DNA of 64,000 bases from Streptomyces sp. NBC_01231 (lineage in GTDB: Bacteria > Actinomycetota > Actinomycetes > Streptomycetales > Streptomycetaceae), in contig CP108521.1 of assembly GCA_035999765.1 (NCBI GenBank), positions 5,394,001 to 5,458,000 of the forward strand, given 5' to 3'. Each line of letters begins with the position of its first letter. Positions within the stretch are counted from its first letter, which is position 1. Positions 44,087 through 53,888 of this stretch are shown one piece after another. The position numbers and the translations under genes are program-made. The notes under the pieces are model-generated. The model did not search any database and was not told the origin of the DNA. It was given only the letters and a program-made list of their open reading frames with translations.

Positions 44087-46650
44087 GAGCCGTGTTCCCA
44101 CTCGCGATACGCATGGCCGGGCACCGGATCACCGCGCTGATCGCGGTGGCCTGCGCGGTCCTCGGCGGCGCCGCGCTGATCACCGGCACCGGGGTACTGG
44201 CCGAGTCCGGTCTGCGCTCCCACCTGCCGGCCGGCCGCTTGGCCGGCGCGGACGTCGTGGTCGCCGCCGACCAGGTGTTCCACCCGAGCGGCGACCTGCC
44301 GATCGCGCTCCCGGAACGCCGTATGGTGCCCGCCCGCCTCGTCACCGAACTGTCCGGGCTGCCGGGGGTCGAGGCCGCGGTCGGTGACATCGGCTTCCCC
44401 GCCGCCCTCGTCGACGCCCGCGGCCGGGTCGTACCGACCGAGGACCCCGCGTCCGCCGGGCACGGCTGGTCCTCGGCCGGCCTGCTGAAGGCCCCGAAGG
44501 TCGACGGCGGCGAGCCCACCGGTTCCGGCGAGGTCGCCGTGGACCGCGCGACCGCCGCCGCGGCGGGGGTCCGGGTCGGCGACCGGGTCGAGGTCGTCGC
44601 GGCCGCCCGTCCCGCCGCCGGCTACCGCGTCTCGGCGGTGGTCGACGCCCCGGGCGCCGGGATCCTCTTCGCCGACACGACGGCCGTACGACTGTCCGGT
44701 CGCGCGAGCGGCGACCCCGGGCCGCGTGCCGGAACCGTCGACCTGATCGGCCTGCGCACCGCGCCGGGCGCGGAGGAACGGGTCGCCGCGGAGGTACGGA
44801 CGAAGCTCACGAAGCTGAAGGGCGCCGGGCTGGTGGCGGTGACCGGCGCGGGCCGCGGCGACCTGGTCGCACCCGGCGCGGGCGCGTCCCGCTCGCTGCT
44901 GATCCTCCTCGCCTCCTCCCTCGCCGGCATCGTCCTGCTGATCACCGGGTTCGTGATGGCGAGCGCGTTGGCCGTGTCGGTGGGCGGGCAGCGCCGCGAT
45001 CTGGCGCTGATGCGGGCCGTCGGGGCAACTCCGCGGCAGATCCGCCGACTTGCCGCCGCGCAGGCCACGGTCATCGCGGCCGTGGCGCTGGTGCCCGGGG
45101 TGGCGCTGGGCTATCCGCTGGCCGGGCAGTTCCGCGACCTGCTGGCGGACCGGGGTGTCGTACCGTCCGAACTGCCCCTCACCTACAGCCCGTTGCCCGC
45201 CTTCGCGACGATCCTCCTGACGGCCCTGGCCGTGCAGCTGTCGGCCCGGGGCGCGGCCTGGCGCACCTCCCGCAGGCCGGCCACCGAGGCGGTCGCGGAA
45301 TCCCGCAGCGAACCCCGCGACCCGTCGAAGGCCCGTACCCGCGCCGGACTGCTGGTCATCCTCGCCGCGCTCACCATGTCGGCCCTGCCGCTGTTCTCCC
45401 GCACGGTCATCGGCGCCACCGGCACCTCCATGGCGGGCATCGTCGGCGCGATCGGCCTGGCCCTGGCCGGCCCGGCCCTCGTCCGGGGCGTCGGAGCCGC
45501 CGCGTCCCGTCGTACCCGCTCCCGCGCCTCCGCCCCGACCTGGCTGGCGATGTCCAACGTCCGCGCCTACGCCCTGCGCAACGCCGGGATCGTCAGCGCG
45601 CTGGCCATGGCGGTCATGTTCGTCCTGACCTACACCTTCGCCCAGACCACCGTGATGGCCGCCACCGCGAACGACACCCGCGCCGGCACCCTCGCCCAGC
45701 AGCGCCTCAGCGCGCCGGGACTGGGCGGCCTGCCCGACGGCACCCTGGCCGCGGTGCGCAAGACCCCCGGTGTACGGGCGGCGGCCCCCGTCGGCGACAC
45801 CTCCGTCGTGTGGACGTACGACCAGTTCGGCGAGCCGACGACCGAGTCCGGCTCCGCGATGATCCTCACCCCGGACGCGGCGGACGTCCTGGACCTCGAC
45901 GTACGGGACGGCAGCCTCAGCGGTCTCACCGGCGCCACCGTCGCCGTCAGCAGCGACGTCGCCCGCTCACGCGGAGCCGAACCGGGCAGCAGGGTGAATC
46001 TGGTCCTGGGCGACGGCGCACGGGTCGACGCCAAGGTCGTCGCCGTGTACGCCCGCGGCCTCGGCTTCGGCACGGTCGCCCTCTCCCACGACCTGGCAGC
46101 CGGACACACCACGACCGGCCTCGACCAATCCGTCCTCGTCCGCACCGACGGCACGGACACCGCCCGTCAGCACCTCACCGCCCTGGCCGCGTCCCGCCCC
46201 GGCCTGACCCTCGAGGACACGAACCCCGACTCCGTCGGCGGCCTGGAGGGCGCCCCGCCCGAGGTGTGGATCAACCTGGCCACCATCGTGGTCCTGCTCG
46301 TCTACCTCCTGCTCAGCATCGCCAACAAGCTCGTCGCCGCCACCGCGCAGCGTGGTGTCGAGATGGGCGCCCTCCGCCTCAACGGCACCACACCACGCCA
46401 GATCCGCGCCATGATGCGCCGCGAGGCCGCGGTCACCGCCGCCACCGCCCTCGTCACGGCCCTGCTCCTGTCCGCCCTCCCCCTCGCCCTCCTGGGACAG
46501 GGCTTCCTCGGCCGCCCCTGGCCCGCTGGCCCGGCCTGGCTCCTGCCCGCCCTCGCCCTCACGGTCACCGTCACGGCCTTCCTCACCATCGAACTCCCCA
46601 CCCGCCAGGCCCTGCGCACCCCGCCCGCCGACGCCCTCCGCGCCCAGTGA
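44083..46650 (+). CDS. ABC exporter permease (FtsX-like)
   Basis: A 855-residue permease from a GTG (GTGA overlap). It has FtsX-type blocks: TM near the N-terminus, a large extracytoplasmic domain, a three-helix block around 280-400 (SLAGIVLLITGFVMASALAV, RAVGATPRQIRRLA), then the repeated arrangement and a C-terminal block (GTTPRQIRAMMRREA). Pairs with the ATPase; likely exports a peptide or antibiotic. Confidence 0.94.
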   Translation: MRAVFPLAIRMAGHRITALIAVACAVLGGAALITGTGVLAESGLRSHLPAGRLAGADVVVAADQVFHPSGDLPIALPERRMVPARLVTELSGLPGVEAAVGDIGFPAALVDARGRVVPTEDPASAGHGWSSAGLLKAPKVDGGEPTGSGEVAVDRATAAAAGVRVGDRVEVVAAARPAAGYRVSAVVDAPGAGILFADTTAVRLSGRASGDPGPRAGTVDLIGLRTAPGAEERVAAEVRTKLTKLKGAGLVAVTGAGRGDLVAPGAGASRSLLILLASSLAGIVLLITGFVMASALAVSVGGQRRDLALMRAVGATPRQIRRLAAAQATVIAAVALVPGVALGYPLAGQFRDLLADRGVVPSELPLTYSPLPAFATILLTALAVQLSARGAAWRTSRRPATEAVAESRSEPRDPSKARTRAGLLVILAALTMSALPLFSRTVIGATGTSMAGIVGAIGLALAGPALVRGVGAAASRRTRSRASAPTWLAMSNVRAYALRNAGIVSALAMAVMFVLTYTFAQTTVMAATANDTRAGTLAQQRLSAPGLGGLPDGTLAAVRKTPGVRAAAPVGDTSVVWTYDQFGEPTTESGSAMILTPDAADVLDLDVRDGSLSGLTGATVAVSSDVARSRGAEPGSRVNLVLGDGARVDAKVVAVYARGLGFGTVALSHDLAAGHTTTGLDQSVLVRTDGTDTARQHLTALAASRPGLTLEDTNPDSVGGLEGAPPEVWINLATIVVLLVYLLLSIANKLVAATAQRGVEMGALRLNGTTPRQIRAMMRREAAVTAATALVTALLLSALPLALLGQGFLGRPWPAGPAWLLPALALTVTVTAFLTIELPTRQALRTPPADALRAQ

Positions 46651-46777
46651 GCCGGCTGCAACGGGCCGAGCCCTCCCGAGGGGGAGCTCCGTCGACCGGG
46701 ACCACGGCGTCGCGCACACGGCCGGCGCCGACCAGGAACGCCACCGCACCGCCACCGGGTGGTGGGTCCGCCATCCG

Positions 46778-48148
46778 TCAGGCCCGCCCGCGCGAGGCCG
46801 CCGCGCGCCGCGCCAACGAGTCGAAGACCACCGCGGTGAGCAGCACCCCACCGGTGATCATGAACTGGACCGCGGGCTCGACGCCCAGCAGCGCCATGCC
46901 CGAGGCGATCGACTGGATGATGAGCACCCCCAGCAGCGCGGACCAGGTCGAGCCCCGTCCGCCGAACAGGCTGGTGCCACCGATGACGGCGGCGGCGATG
47001 GCGTTGATCAGCAGCGAGCCGGAGCCGGGGACCGTGGTCGCAGAGGAGAGCCGCGACGCGACGAACAGGCCGCCGACCGCGGCCAGGGTTCCCGACACCA
47101 GGAACACCCAGATCCGCACGTGCGCCACATGGACGCCGGACCGCCGCGCCGCCTCCACGCCGCCGCCCAGCGCGAGGACCTGGCGGCCGTAGGGCGTGCG
47201 GCGCAGAAAGAGGTCGGAGGCGACGATGGCGCCGATGAAGATCAGGAGCGCGAGCGGCAGGCCCTCGAACCGGCCCAGCACGTAGACGGCGGCGAACGCG
47301 ACCACCGCGAGGAGAGCCGTCCGCGCCAAGATCTCGCCCACCGGCCGGCACGGCATCCCGGCGGCGCCGCGCCGCCTGCGGTCGCCGTAGGAGACGAGGA
47401 AGTACGCCCCCGTGCCGAGAGCCGCGAGGCCGTAGGTGAAGACGACGGCGTCGAAGTAGCGGCTGGTCAGCATGGAGACCAGCCCGTCCTCGCTGAAACC
47501 GATGGAGCTCTCCGGCCCCAGCAGGTAGAGCATCAGGCCGTTCCAGGCCAGCAGGCCCGCGAGGGTGACGACGAACGCGGGTACGCGGATCTTGGTGAAG
47601 ACGAACCCCTGGAACCCCCCGGCCGCCGCACCGCCCATCACCGCGATGATCACGGCGAGCCATTCCGCCATGCCGAGGTTCACGTTCAGCGCCGCGAACA
47701 TGGCGCCCGACAGGCCGGCGAGCGAGCCCACCGACAGGTCGAGTTCGCCGATCAGCAGCACGAAGACGACACCGATGGCGACCATGCCGGTTCCGACGAT
47801 GTCCACGCTGAGGACGGACAGATTGCGTGGTGAGAGGAAGTTGTCGTTGAGGCTCTGGAAGACGATCCAGGTCACGGCGAGAGCGAGCAGGGGCGGGGCC
47901 GGGCCGAGTTCGCCGTCGTGCACTCTGCGGCGTACGGCGCTCGCGGACGCCCTGAGATGGTCGGTGTACCGCCGGTGTCCGTCGCGGCGCCGGTCGGCAG
48001 GTGCCGTATCGGCGGTGGACGAGGTGTCGGCGTCCGGTGTGGAGTCGGCGGCTGGTGTGGAGTCGGTGGGCGCGGCGTCGGTGGAGCGCGCCCGGACCCC
48101 CCTCCACCTCCCGCTCACCCTCCCCGTCCACCCTCCCCTCCATCTCAC
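46778..48148 (-). CDS. xylH: Sugar ABC importer permease (XylH type)
   Basis: A protein of about 456 residues with an Arg/Asp-rich N-terminus (RRRDGHRRYTDHL). Ten or so transmembrane helices follow, with LSVDIVGTGMVAIGVVFVLLIGELDLSVGS, the conserved GELDLSVGS of RbsC/XylH permeases, and the C-terminal GGTSLFGGRGS and FDSLARRAAA. The GTG start overlaps the ATPase stop (GTGA); an ATG 6 bp upstream has poor spacing. It forms the D-xylose-type importer with the two genes upstream. Confidence 0.9.
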   Translation of the reverse strand: MRWRGGWTGRVSGRWRGVRARSTDAAPTDSTPAADSTPDADTSSTADTAPADRRRDGHRRYTDHLRASASAVRRRVHDGELGPAPPLLALAVTWIVFQSLNDNFLSPRNLSVLSVDIVGTGMVAIGVVFVLLIGELDLSVGSLAGLSGAMFAALNVNLGMAEWLAVIIAVMGGAAAGGFQGFVFTKIRVPAFVVTLAGLLAWNGLMLYLLGPESSIGFSEDGLVSMLTSRYFDAVVFTYGLAALGTGAYFLVSYGDRRRRGAAGMPCRPVGEILARTALLAVVAFAAVYVLGRFEGLPLALLIFIGAIVASDLFLRRTPYGRQVLALGGGVEAARRSGVHVAHVRIWVFLVSGTLAAVGGLFVASRLSSATTVPGSGSLLINAIAAAVIGGTSLFGGRGSTWSALLGVLIIQSIASGMALLGVEPAVQFMITGGVLLTAVVFDSLARRAAASRGRA

Positions 48149-48921
48149 GGCCATACCTCCTCCGGGTTCGGCGGGCGGCGGGGTGCGGCATTGTCCACCG
48201 CGCCGGTGACGGAGGAGATGATCTGTTCCTGGGAGGTGGTGTTCACGTCGAAGAGGCCGTTGTTGCGGCCGAGGCGCAGGACGGCGACCCGGTCGGCGAC
48301 GGCCTTGATGTCACCCATGTTGTGGCTGATGAGAAGCACCCCGGCGCCGTGGTCGCGCAGTTCCTCGATGAGGTCGAGCAGCTGGTTGGTCTGTTCGAGG
48401 CCCAGGGAGGCGGTGGGCTCGTCGAGCAGGAGCAGCCTGGGCGCGCTGAGGAACGAGCGGGTGATCGCCACGACCTGCCGCTGACCGCCGGACAGGGTGG
48501 AGAGCGGCGCCCGCACATCGGGGATGCGGATGGACAGGGTCTTCAGCAGATCGCGGGTCCGGCGCTCCATCTCCACCTCGTCGAGGATGCCGAAGCGGTG
48601 GATCTCCCGGCCGAGGTAGAGATTGCCGACGACATCGAGATTGCCGCACATCGCGAGGTCCTGGTAGACGGTCGCGATCCCGAGGAGCTGAGCGTCCTGG
48701 GGGCGCTTGATCTGAACGGCCCTGCCCTCCCACTCGATGACGCCCCTGTCGGCGGGAACGACCCCCGAGATCACCTTGACCAGGGTGGACTTGCCGGCGG
48801 CGTTGTCGCCCAGCAGGGCGACCACCTCTCCGGCCCTGATCTCCAGCTCGATGTCCACCAGGGCCTCGACGGCGGCGAAGCGCTTGGAGACGCCGCGCAA
48901 CGCCAGCAGGGGCTGAACCAC
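48145..48921 (-). CDS. xylG: Sugar ABC importer ATPase (XylG type, single domain)
   Basis: A 258-residue ATPase: Walker A GDNAAGKSTLV, signature LSGGQRQVVAITRSF, Walker B LLLDEPTASL. It has one nucleotide-binding domain, while classical XylG/RbsA have two in tandem, so it probably works as a homodimer. GTG start preceded by AGGAGG. Confidence 0.92.
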   Translation of the reverse strand: MVQPLLALRGVSKRFAAVEALVDIELEIRAGEVVALLGDNAAGKSTLVKVISGVVPADRGVIEWEGRAVQIKRPQDAQLLGIATVYQDLAMCGNLDVVGNLYLGREIHRFGILDEVEMERRTRDLLKTLSIRIPDVRAPLSTLSGGQRQVVAITRSFLSAPRLLLLDEPTASLGLEQTNQLLDLIEELRDHGAGVLLISHNMGDIKAVADRVAVLRLGRNNGLFDVNTTSQEQIISSVTGAVDNAAPRRPPNPEEVWP

Positions 48922-48952
48922 AGGGCCACCTCCTTCCGCCGTCGGGGAAAGC

Positions 48953-50116
48953 TCATCCGGTGAGTCCGGCGTTGGCGCAGGCCGACCGGAGCTTAGGGGT
49001 GCAGATCTGGTCGATGGTGTACATACCGTCCTTTACCAGAGTCTCCTTGATGTTGCCGACCGTCACCGGGATCGACGGCAGCAGGACCGCCGGGATGTCC
49101 TTGGTGGTGACGCTGTCGACGGTGCCGGTGGCGATGGAGCCGACCGAATCGCCTCGGCCCAGGGCGACGGCCATCTCGACGGCGGCGTCGGCGGCGGGCT
49201 TGTACGGCTTGTACACGGTCATGTACTGGTCGCCCTTGACGATGCGCTGCACGGCCGCGAGGTCGGCGTCCTGACCGGTGACCGGGGGCAGTGGCCTGAC
49301 CGCGCTGGCGTTGAGGGCGGAGATGACGGCTCCGGCGAGGCTGTCGTTCGCGGCCAGCACGCCGTCGATGGTGCCCGCGCCCAGGGCGGCGATGGCGCCG
49401 GTCATATTGACGTAGGCGTTCTCCGGACGCCATCCGACGGTGTCGTACGACTTGCCGATCTTCACCTTGCCCTGGAGGGCGGAGAGCGCTCCCCGCTTGA
49501 ACCAGCCGGCGTTGGGATCGATCGTGGCGCCGTTCATCATGACGATCTGGCTGCCGCGCGCCTTCGCGCCCATGGCCTTCAGGAGCGCCTCGCCCTGGAG
49601 CCTGCCGACCGTCGCGCCGTCGAAGGTGACGTAACCGGAGATGGGGCCCTGTGCGAGCCGGTCGTAGGCGACGACCGGGATACCGGCCTGGTTCGCGGAC
49701 TCGACCGACGACCGCAGCGCCTCGGGGTCGACGGCGGCGACGATCAGGACGTCCACACCCCTGGTGATCATGGCTTCGAGCTGCTGCCGCTGCACCGCCG
49801 GCTCGCCCGTGGCGGCGACGGCTGCCGCCGGGCAGTCCGGGCACACCCGCTTCAGGTGCTTCTCCATCAGGGGCCTGTCGAACTGCCCGAAGCGAGAGGC
49901 TCCGCCGCCCGGGAGCAGCACCCCGACGGTGATGCTGTCGCCTCCGCCACCACCTCCGTCGCTCCCGCCGCAGGCCCCGGTCAGGGCCAGACCGACCGCT
50001 ATCACGACCGCCACGGACACACGGGAGGCACGGGACGTGCGGAAGGCGCGGGAGGCACGGGAGGTACGGGTGACGGACTTACGCTTCAAGGCCGGAAGGC
50101 TGACACCGAGACCCAT
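48953..50116 (-). CDS. xylF: Sugar-binding lipoprotein (XylF type)
   Basis: A 387-residue protein. The signal peptide has a long basic N-region and a lipobox (LTGACGG). The binding fold is seen in SITVGVLLPGGGASRFGQFDRPLM, VVAYDRLAQGPISGYVTF, ANDSLAGAVISAL and VTGQDADLAAVQRIVKGDQYMTVYK. It likely binds xylose or a related pentose. It is the first gene of xylFGH; an inverted repeat at 50127-50145 is next to its start. Confidence 0.93.
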   Translation of the reverse strand: MGLGVSLPALKRKSVTRTSRASRAFRTSRASRVSVAVVIAVGLALTGACGGSDGGGGGGDSITVGVLLPGGGASRFGQFDRPLMEKHLKRVCPDCPAAAVAATGEPAVQRQQLEAMITRGVDVLIVAAVDPEALRSSVESANQAGIPVVAYDRLAQGPISGYVTFDGATVGRLQGEALLKAMGAKARGSQIVMMNGATIDPNAGWFKRGALSALQGKVKIGKSYDTVGWRPENAYVNMTGAIAALGAGTIDGVLAANDSLAGAVISALNASAVRPLPPVTGQDADLAAVQRIVKGDQYMTVYKPYKPAADAAVEMAVALGRGDSVGSIATGTVDSVTTKDIPAVLLPSIPVTVGNIKETLVKDGMYTIDQICTPKLRSACANAGLTG

Positions 50117-50126
50117 CTTCGGTTCC

Positions 50127-50145
50127 TTAGGGAAGTTTGTCCTAA
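50127..50145. promoter_or_regulatory. TTAGG-N9-CCTAA inverted repeat upstream of xylF
   Basis: TTAGG and CCTAA flank GAAGTTTGT, 11 bp before the xylF ATG, in an A+T-rich stretch. Suits a dimeric sugar-responsive repressor such as a ROK protein, but no ROK gene is adjacent. Confidence 0.5.
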
Positions 50146-50313
50146 CTTGCCAGATAAAAGCACTTCGCACCAAGCGTAGCCAAGTAGTCGGTTTCTTCCC
50201 GTTCACGTCCGGCCACCTGCCTGCACCGGGAGAAGCACAGCCGGTGATGTACTCGGGTGGAACTGAGTACGGGCGCTCTGGTCGTCGACGGAGCGAGGCG
50301 AGACGCTTGGGCC

Positions 50314-50718
50314 ATGCGGACAGGACAACCGAAACTCGTTCCCCAGCTGGTGCAGATCCTCGTGTCGGCCGGGGTGTCACTGGCGGCGTGGGCCGCCTGG
50401 CTGGGCTGGGACCAGCATCGTGACGTGCAGCCGGATGGATCGACGACCGGCCCCTACGAGGCGTGGCAGGTGATCGGTCTGGTGCTGACCTTGCTGCTGC
50501 CGGTGTACTGGGCGGCGTCCCGGCGCTACTTCGCCGGAGCCGTGCTGGGCACCACGGTCGGTCTGACCGTCGCCGCCTGGTACGACTGGTCGGACGATTC
50601 CAGCGGTCTCTTCGCCGTCGGCGTGGGGATGGTCATGATCGGGACCCTCGCCGTGACCGCCGCCGCTTCCGCCGTGATCGCCTCCGTGAAGGGGACCGGA
50701 CGACGGAACACGGCTTGA
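50314..50718 (+). CDS. Small membrane protein
   Basis: 134 residues with about four hydrophobic helices: VQILVSAGVSLAAWAAWLGW, VIGLVLTLLLPVYWAA, GAVLGTTVGLTVAAWY and FAVGVGMVMIGTLAVTAAASAVIA. Unknown function. The start at ATG 50314 follows GAGGCGAG with a long spacing. Confidence 0.68.
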   Translation: MRTGQPKLVPQLVQILVSAGVSLAAWAAWLGWDQHRDVQPDGSTTGPYEAWQVIGLVLTLLLPVYWAASRRYFAGAVLGTTVGLTVAAWYDWSDDSSGLFAVGVGMVMIGTLAVTAAASAVIASVKGTGRRNTA

Positions 50719-50870
50719 CGGTGCGCCCAGCCGGGCGGTCCTCCGACGCGTGTGGCGGTGCGCGGCGGCTGCCCAGGAGTCACCATGTCCTGGGGGAGGC
50801 CATGGTGTCCCGGGGGAGGCCATGCCCGCACGGCGAGCGCGCGGATCCTCGCTGGAGAGGACGTAACCCC

Positions 50871-51659
50871 ATGCCTGAGCTGCCAGACGTCGAGGAATTC
50901 CGGAAGGTGCTCAGGTCCTGCGCGAAGGGCCGGGTCATCCGGCACGTCGACGTGCGGGACGCGGGCGTCCTGCACGGGGTGAGCGCGAGGCGGCTGCGTG
51001 AAGCTCTGGAAGGCCGGCGCTTCACCGAGCCGGAGCGGCACGGGAAGTGGCTGCTCGCCCGCACCGGCGGCCCCATCCTCGTCCTGCACTTCGGTATGAC
51101 CGGGCAACTGGTCTGCGCCCGTCCCGACGACGCGTACGAGGCGCACGACCGCGTCCTGTTCACGGTGGGCGGCGACCGTCAGCTCCGCTACCGCGACCAG
51201 CGCAAGCTCCAGGGCATCTGGCTGGCCGACGACGCCTCCGATGCCGCACGACTGCTGGACCGCCAGGGTCCCGACGCGATGGCCGTGGAGCGCGAGGAGT
51301 TCGAGTCCGCGCTCTCCGCCCGGCACGGCAGTGTCAAGACCGTCCTCACCGACCAGTCGGCCCTGGCCGGACTCGGCAATCTGCTGGCCGACGAGATCCT
51401 GTGGCGCGCCGGGCTGCGCCCCACGACGCGGGCGAGCGATCTCACCGAGGCCGACCGCCGTCGCCTGTACACCCAGATGCGCCACACACTGCGTTCCGCG
51501 GTCACCGCCGGCCGCGTCCCGCCGCGCGACTCCTGGCTCACCGGTCACCGCGACCACCCCGATCCGACCTGCCCGCGCTGCGGCAGCCCGCTGCGCCGGT
51601 CCCGTGTGGCAGGCCGCGGCACGGTGTGGTGCCCGCGGTGCCAGGGGAACGGATCCTGA
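50871..51659 (+). CDS. Fpg/Nei family DNA glycosylase
   Basis: A 262-residue protein beginning MPELPDVEEF (the catalytic Pro and Glu), with HGKW Lys and an H2TH region (SALAGLGNLLADEILWRAG) and a C-terminal zinc finger with two Cys pairs (CPRCGSPL, CPRCQG). It excises oxidised bases from DNA. Length is typical. Confidence 0.9.
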   Translation: MPELPDVEEFRKVLRSCAKGRVIRHVDVRDAGVLHGVSARRLREALEGRRFTEPERHGKWLLARTGGPILVLHFGMTGQLVCARPDDAYEAHDRVLFTVGGDRQLRYRDQRKLQGIWLADDASDAARLLDRQGPDAMAVEREEFESALSARHGSVKTVLTDQSALAGLGNLLADEILWRAGLRPTTRASDLTEADRRRLYTQMRHTLRSAVTAGRVPPRDSWLTGHRDHPDPTCPRCGSPLRRSRVAGRGTVWCPRCQGNGS

Positions 51660-51881
51660 GCCCACAGTCGGTTCCGCCATGATTTTGCAGACAACCCGCT
51701 CAACTCATCGCGTGCTGAATCAGCCGTAGATTACACAAATTAAAAAACGTTCTCATCAACGTTTCACTGACTTTACGGTCACTCATTTGCCGCGCAACTG
51801 GAGGACTGGATGCGGCGTTAGCGGGACATGACGAAACCAATGCCCTTTGGCTTGCCTCGCCGCGGAGTGAGGGCGGGGAAT
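51660..51881. other. A+T-rich intergenic region
   Basis: About 220 bp, with a stretch at 51715-51800 far richer in A and T than the rest of the window (ATTACACAAATTAAAAAACG), likely holding the promoter of the following genes. Confidence 0.5.
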
Positions 51882-52112
51882 ATGTCCGTGGACAGTGATG
51901 TGGCCGTAGGGAAATATACTTACACGCCCGGTACGGCCTACTCGGCGCTCGATGCGCGTGGCACCCTGCGCGGGGACGGCGCGCGGGTCGAAACCCGAGT
52001 TACCGAGTCGCTGCTCAGCGAGTTCCTCACGCTGTTGGATGCGGCCCAGGAGGAACTCAATCAGCGGTGGAGCGGCCAGAGGAACTCTGGCTGCCACACG
52101 GACCGCAGGTGA
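51882..52112 (+). CDS. Small hypothetical protein
   Basis: 76 residues (MSVDSDVAVGKYTYTPGTAYSA...), with a coiled end LSEFLTLLDAAQEELNQRW. Codon third positions are mostly G or C, so it is probably real. Not recognised. It precedes the DUF2637 gene by 15 bp. Confidence 0.45.
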   Translation: MSVDSDVAVGKYTYTPGTAYSALDARGTLRGDGARVETRVTESLLSEFLTLLDAAQEELNQRWSGQRNSGCHTDRR

Positions 52113-52127
52113 CGTGGGCGAATCACC

Positions 52128-52895
52128 GTGAATCACGACTATGCCGATATCTCGTTTACGCAGCGTGAATGGTACCCCGAGGCTTATCCTTTCGGGGCGG
52201 GTACCGCCTGGCACGGCAGTTCTGTCGACGCCCTGCACTCGGGGGCCCCCTTGGAACCCCCCGATACGGCGTGGGACCCGGTCGAGGAACTTGCCCATCT
52301 CCTCCAGGACGCCGTACCGGCCGAGCGGGCGACCGTCGTACCGCCGCCGCGTACGGAAACGTCGCCCGGCGTCGACTTCACCGACCCGTTGGAGAATCTG
52401 ACACAGATCACGGCACAGTTGCCGCCCATTCGGCGTTCTTCCGGACATCGGAAGACTCGAGACCGCAAACTTCGCTTCAAGTGGTTGCAGACCGGCAGCT
52501 TCGTGATCGTCGCGTTCGTTGCCGTCATCGTGGCGATGGTCAGCGTCTTCGGTGGCGTGGTGGCCTACGCGCCTCTGCAGCACGTCACGTCCGGCGCGAA
52601 GGGCGGCAAGGTTTCCTGGTGGCCTCTCCTCGTGTACGGCCCCTGGATCGTCGCCTCGCTCTCCATCCTGCGCGCTGCCTTGCACCAACGCCGAGCCATG
52701 CACTCATGGTTCGTCGTTCTGCTGTTTTCCTCCGTGGCCATAGCGCTGTGCGTGACGCAGGCCGAGAGGACGTTCCCCGGTATCGCCGGAGCCGCCCTGC
52801 CGGCCCTCGCATCCCTCGCCTGCTTCCAGCAACTGGTCCGACAGATCACCTTGACCCTGCCGCCGCGACAGAGCACGTCCCGCCACCGGCACTAG
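52128..52895 (+). CDS. DUF2637 membrane protein
   Basis: 255 residues. The N-terminal 120 residues are soluble, with proline-rich parts. Four hydrophobic helices follow (GSFVIVAFVAVIVAMVSVFGGVV and others), ending in ITLTLPPRQSTSRHRH. The layout matches DUF2637. GTG start at 52128. Confidence 0.75.
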   Translation: MNHDYADISFTQREWYPEAYPFGAGTAWHGSSVDALHSGAPLEPPDTAWDPVEELAHLLQDAVPAERATVVPPPRTETSPGVDFTDPLENLTQITAQLPPIRRSSGHRKTRDRKLRFKWLQTGSFVIVAFVAVIVAMVSVFGGVVAYAPLQHVTSGAKGGKVSWWPLLVYGPWIVASLSILRAALHQRRAMHSWFVVLLFSSVAIALCVTQAERTFPGIAGAALPALASLACFQQLVRQITLTLPPRQSTSRHRH

Positions 52896-52940
52896 CCGAC
52901 CGACCCAGGCGACCATCGCCCCGCTTCCGGCCCGCATCAC

Positions 52941-53103
52941 CGTGGGCCCCGCGGCGCCCGGTCACGAGCCCGGCGGAAAGTCCGGCTTTCCGGGCCACGA
53001 CAAGGTCGGCTCGGCGATGACCCGCGCGGACATCGCTGCCTTCCTGCGTCTCCGGGCTCACCGACCTCGCTACCGCCGGGCCGTGCCCGCCATCAGCAAC
53101 TGA
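52941..53103 (+). other. Possible short reading frame, not called as a gene
   Basis: A GTG-started frame of about 53 residues ends AAFLRLRAHRPRYRRAVPAISN. I cannot match it to a family, and it may be a decayed fragment. Confidence 0.2.
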
Positions 53104-53148
53104 GGGCCGGCCACCCGCTGCCCGCAGCCACCGGAGGGGATCGGCGGT

Positions 53149-53646
53149 TCACCTCACACGGCCCTCATCCTCGCCGGACTCCTCTCCCTCCGCCTCGTCG
53201 GGAAGGTGGACGTCGTCGACGGCGATGTTGACCTCGACGACCTCCAGGCCCGTCATCCGCTCCACTTCGCCGATGACGTTGGAGCGCACGTCACCGGCCA
53301 CGTCGACGATGGAGACGCCGTACTCGACGACGACGTTCAGGTCGACGGCGGCCTGGCGCTCGCCGACCTCGACCTTCACGCCTCGCGTGACGCCTCCGCC
53401 TCCGCCTCCACCGGGGACTCGTTCCCGCATGGCGCCGAAGGCGCGGGCCATGCCTCCGCCGAGATTGTGGATGCCCGGCACCTCACGGGCGGCCATGCCT
53501 GCGATCTTGGCCACCACGCCGTCCGCGATGGTGGTCCTGCCCCGAGTCTCCGCCGGAGCCTGGGCCCCGGTACGGCCCTTCCTTGTGCTCACGCCCGCAT
53601 CGGGCCGACCGCCCGAGCCGACGCTGGTGGTGTTGTTGTCCGTCAT
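53149..53646 (-). CDS. Asp23/Gls24-type alkaline shock protein
   Basis: A 165-residue protein. Core TTIADGVVAKIAGMAAREVPGIHNLGG and VKVEVGERQAAVDLNVVVEYGVSIVDVAGDVRSNV are the Asp23 hallmark. An acidic tail ends it. Stress-related, often in the Streptomyces SigB regulon. A candidate SigB-type promoter lies at 53691-53716. GAGGTGATC ribosome site. Confidence 0.9.
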   Translation of the reverse strand: MTDNNTTSVGSGGRPDAGVSTRKGRTGAQAPAETRGRTTIADGVVAKIAGMAAREVPGIHNLGGGMARAFGAMRERVPGGGGGGGVTRGVKVEVGERQAAVDLNVVVEYGVSIVDVAGDVRSNVIGEVERMTGLEVVEVNIAVDDVHLPDEAEGEESGEDEGRVR

Positions 53647-53690
53647 GACGATCACCTCGGCGCCTGTCCGATGTGCTGTGCGGACCCCGG

Positions 53691-53716
53691 GTACCCCCGT
53701 CGCCAGAGCCGTGAAC
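53691..53716 (-). promoter_or_regulatory. Candidate SigB-type promoter of the Asp23 gene
   Basis: On the minus strand GTTC-N16-GGGTAC, close to the GTTT/GGGTA pattern of SigB-family sigma factors, about 45 bp before the Asp23 ATG. Confidence 0.45.
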
Positions 53717-53888
53717 GGGATGGGCATGACCGAAGATGCCGATTTGTCCGCCGTCGGCCCGCTGATCGTGCCCGCCGGGTCACCAGCGCGTGCCGGGTGG
53801 CCTCGCTCCCGCGCCCTCACCCGCGAGCTGCTGCTCCCGGCGCGGGGAGGGGCCGGAGCGCTCTCCCGAGCCGGAGGCCTTTGCGGGC

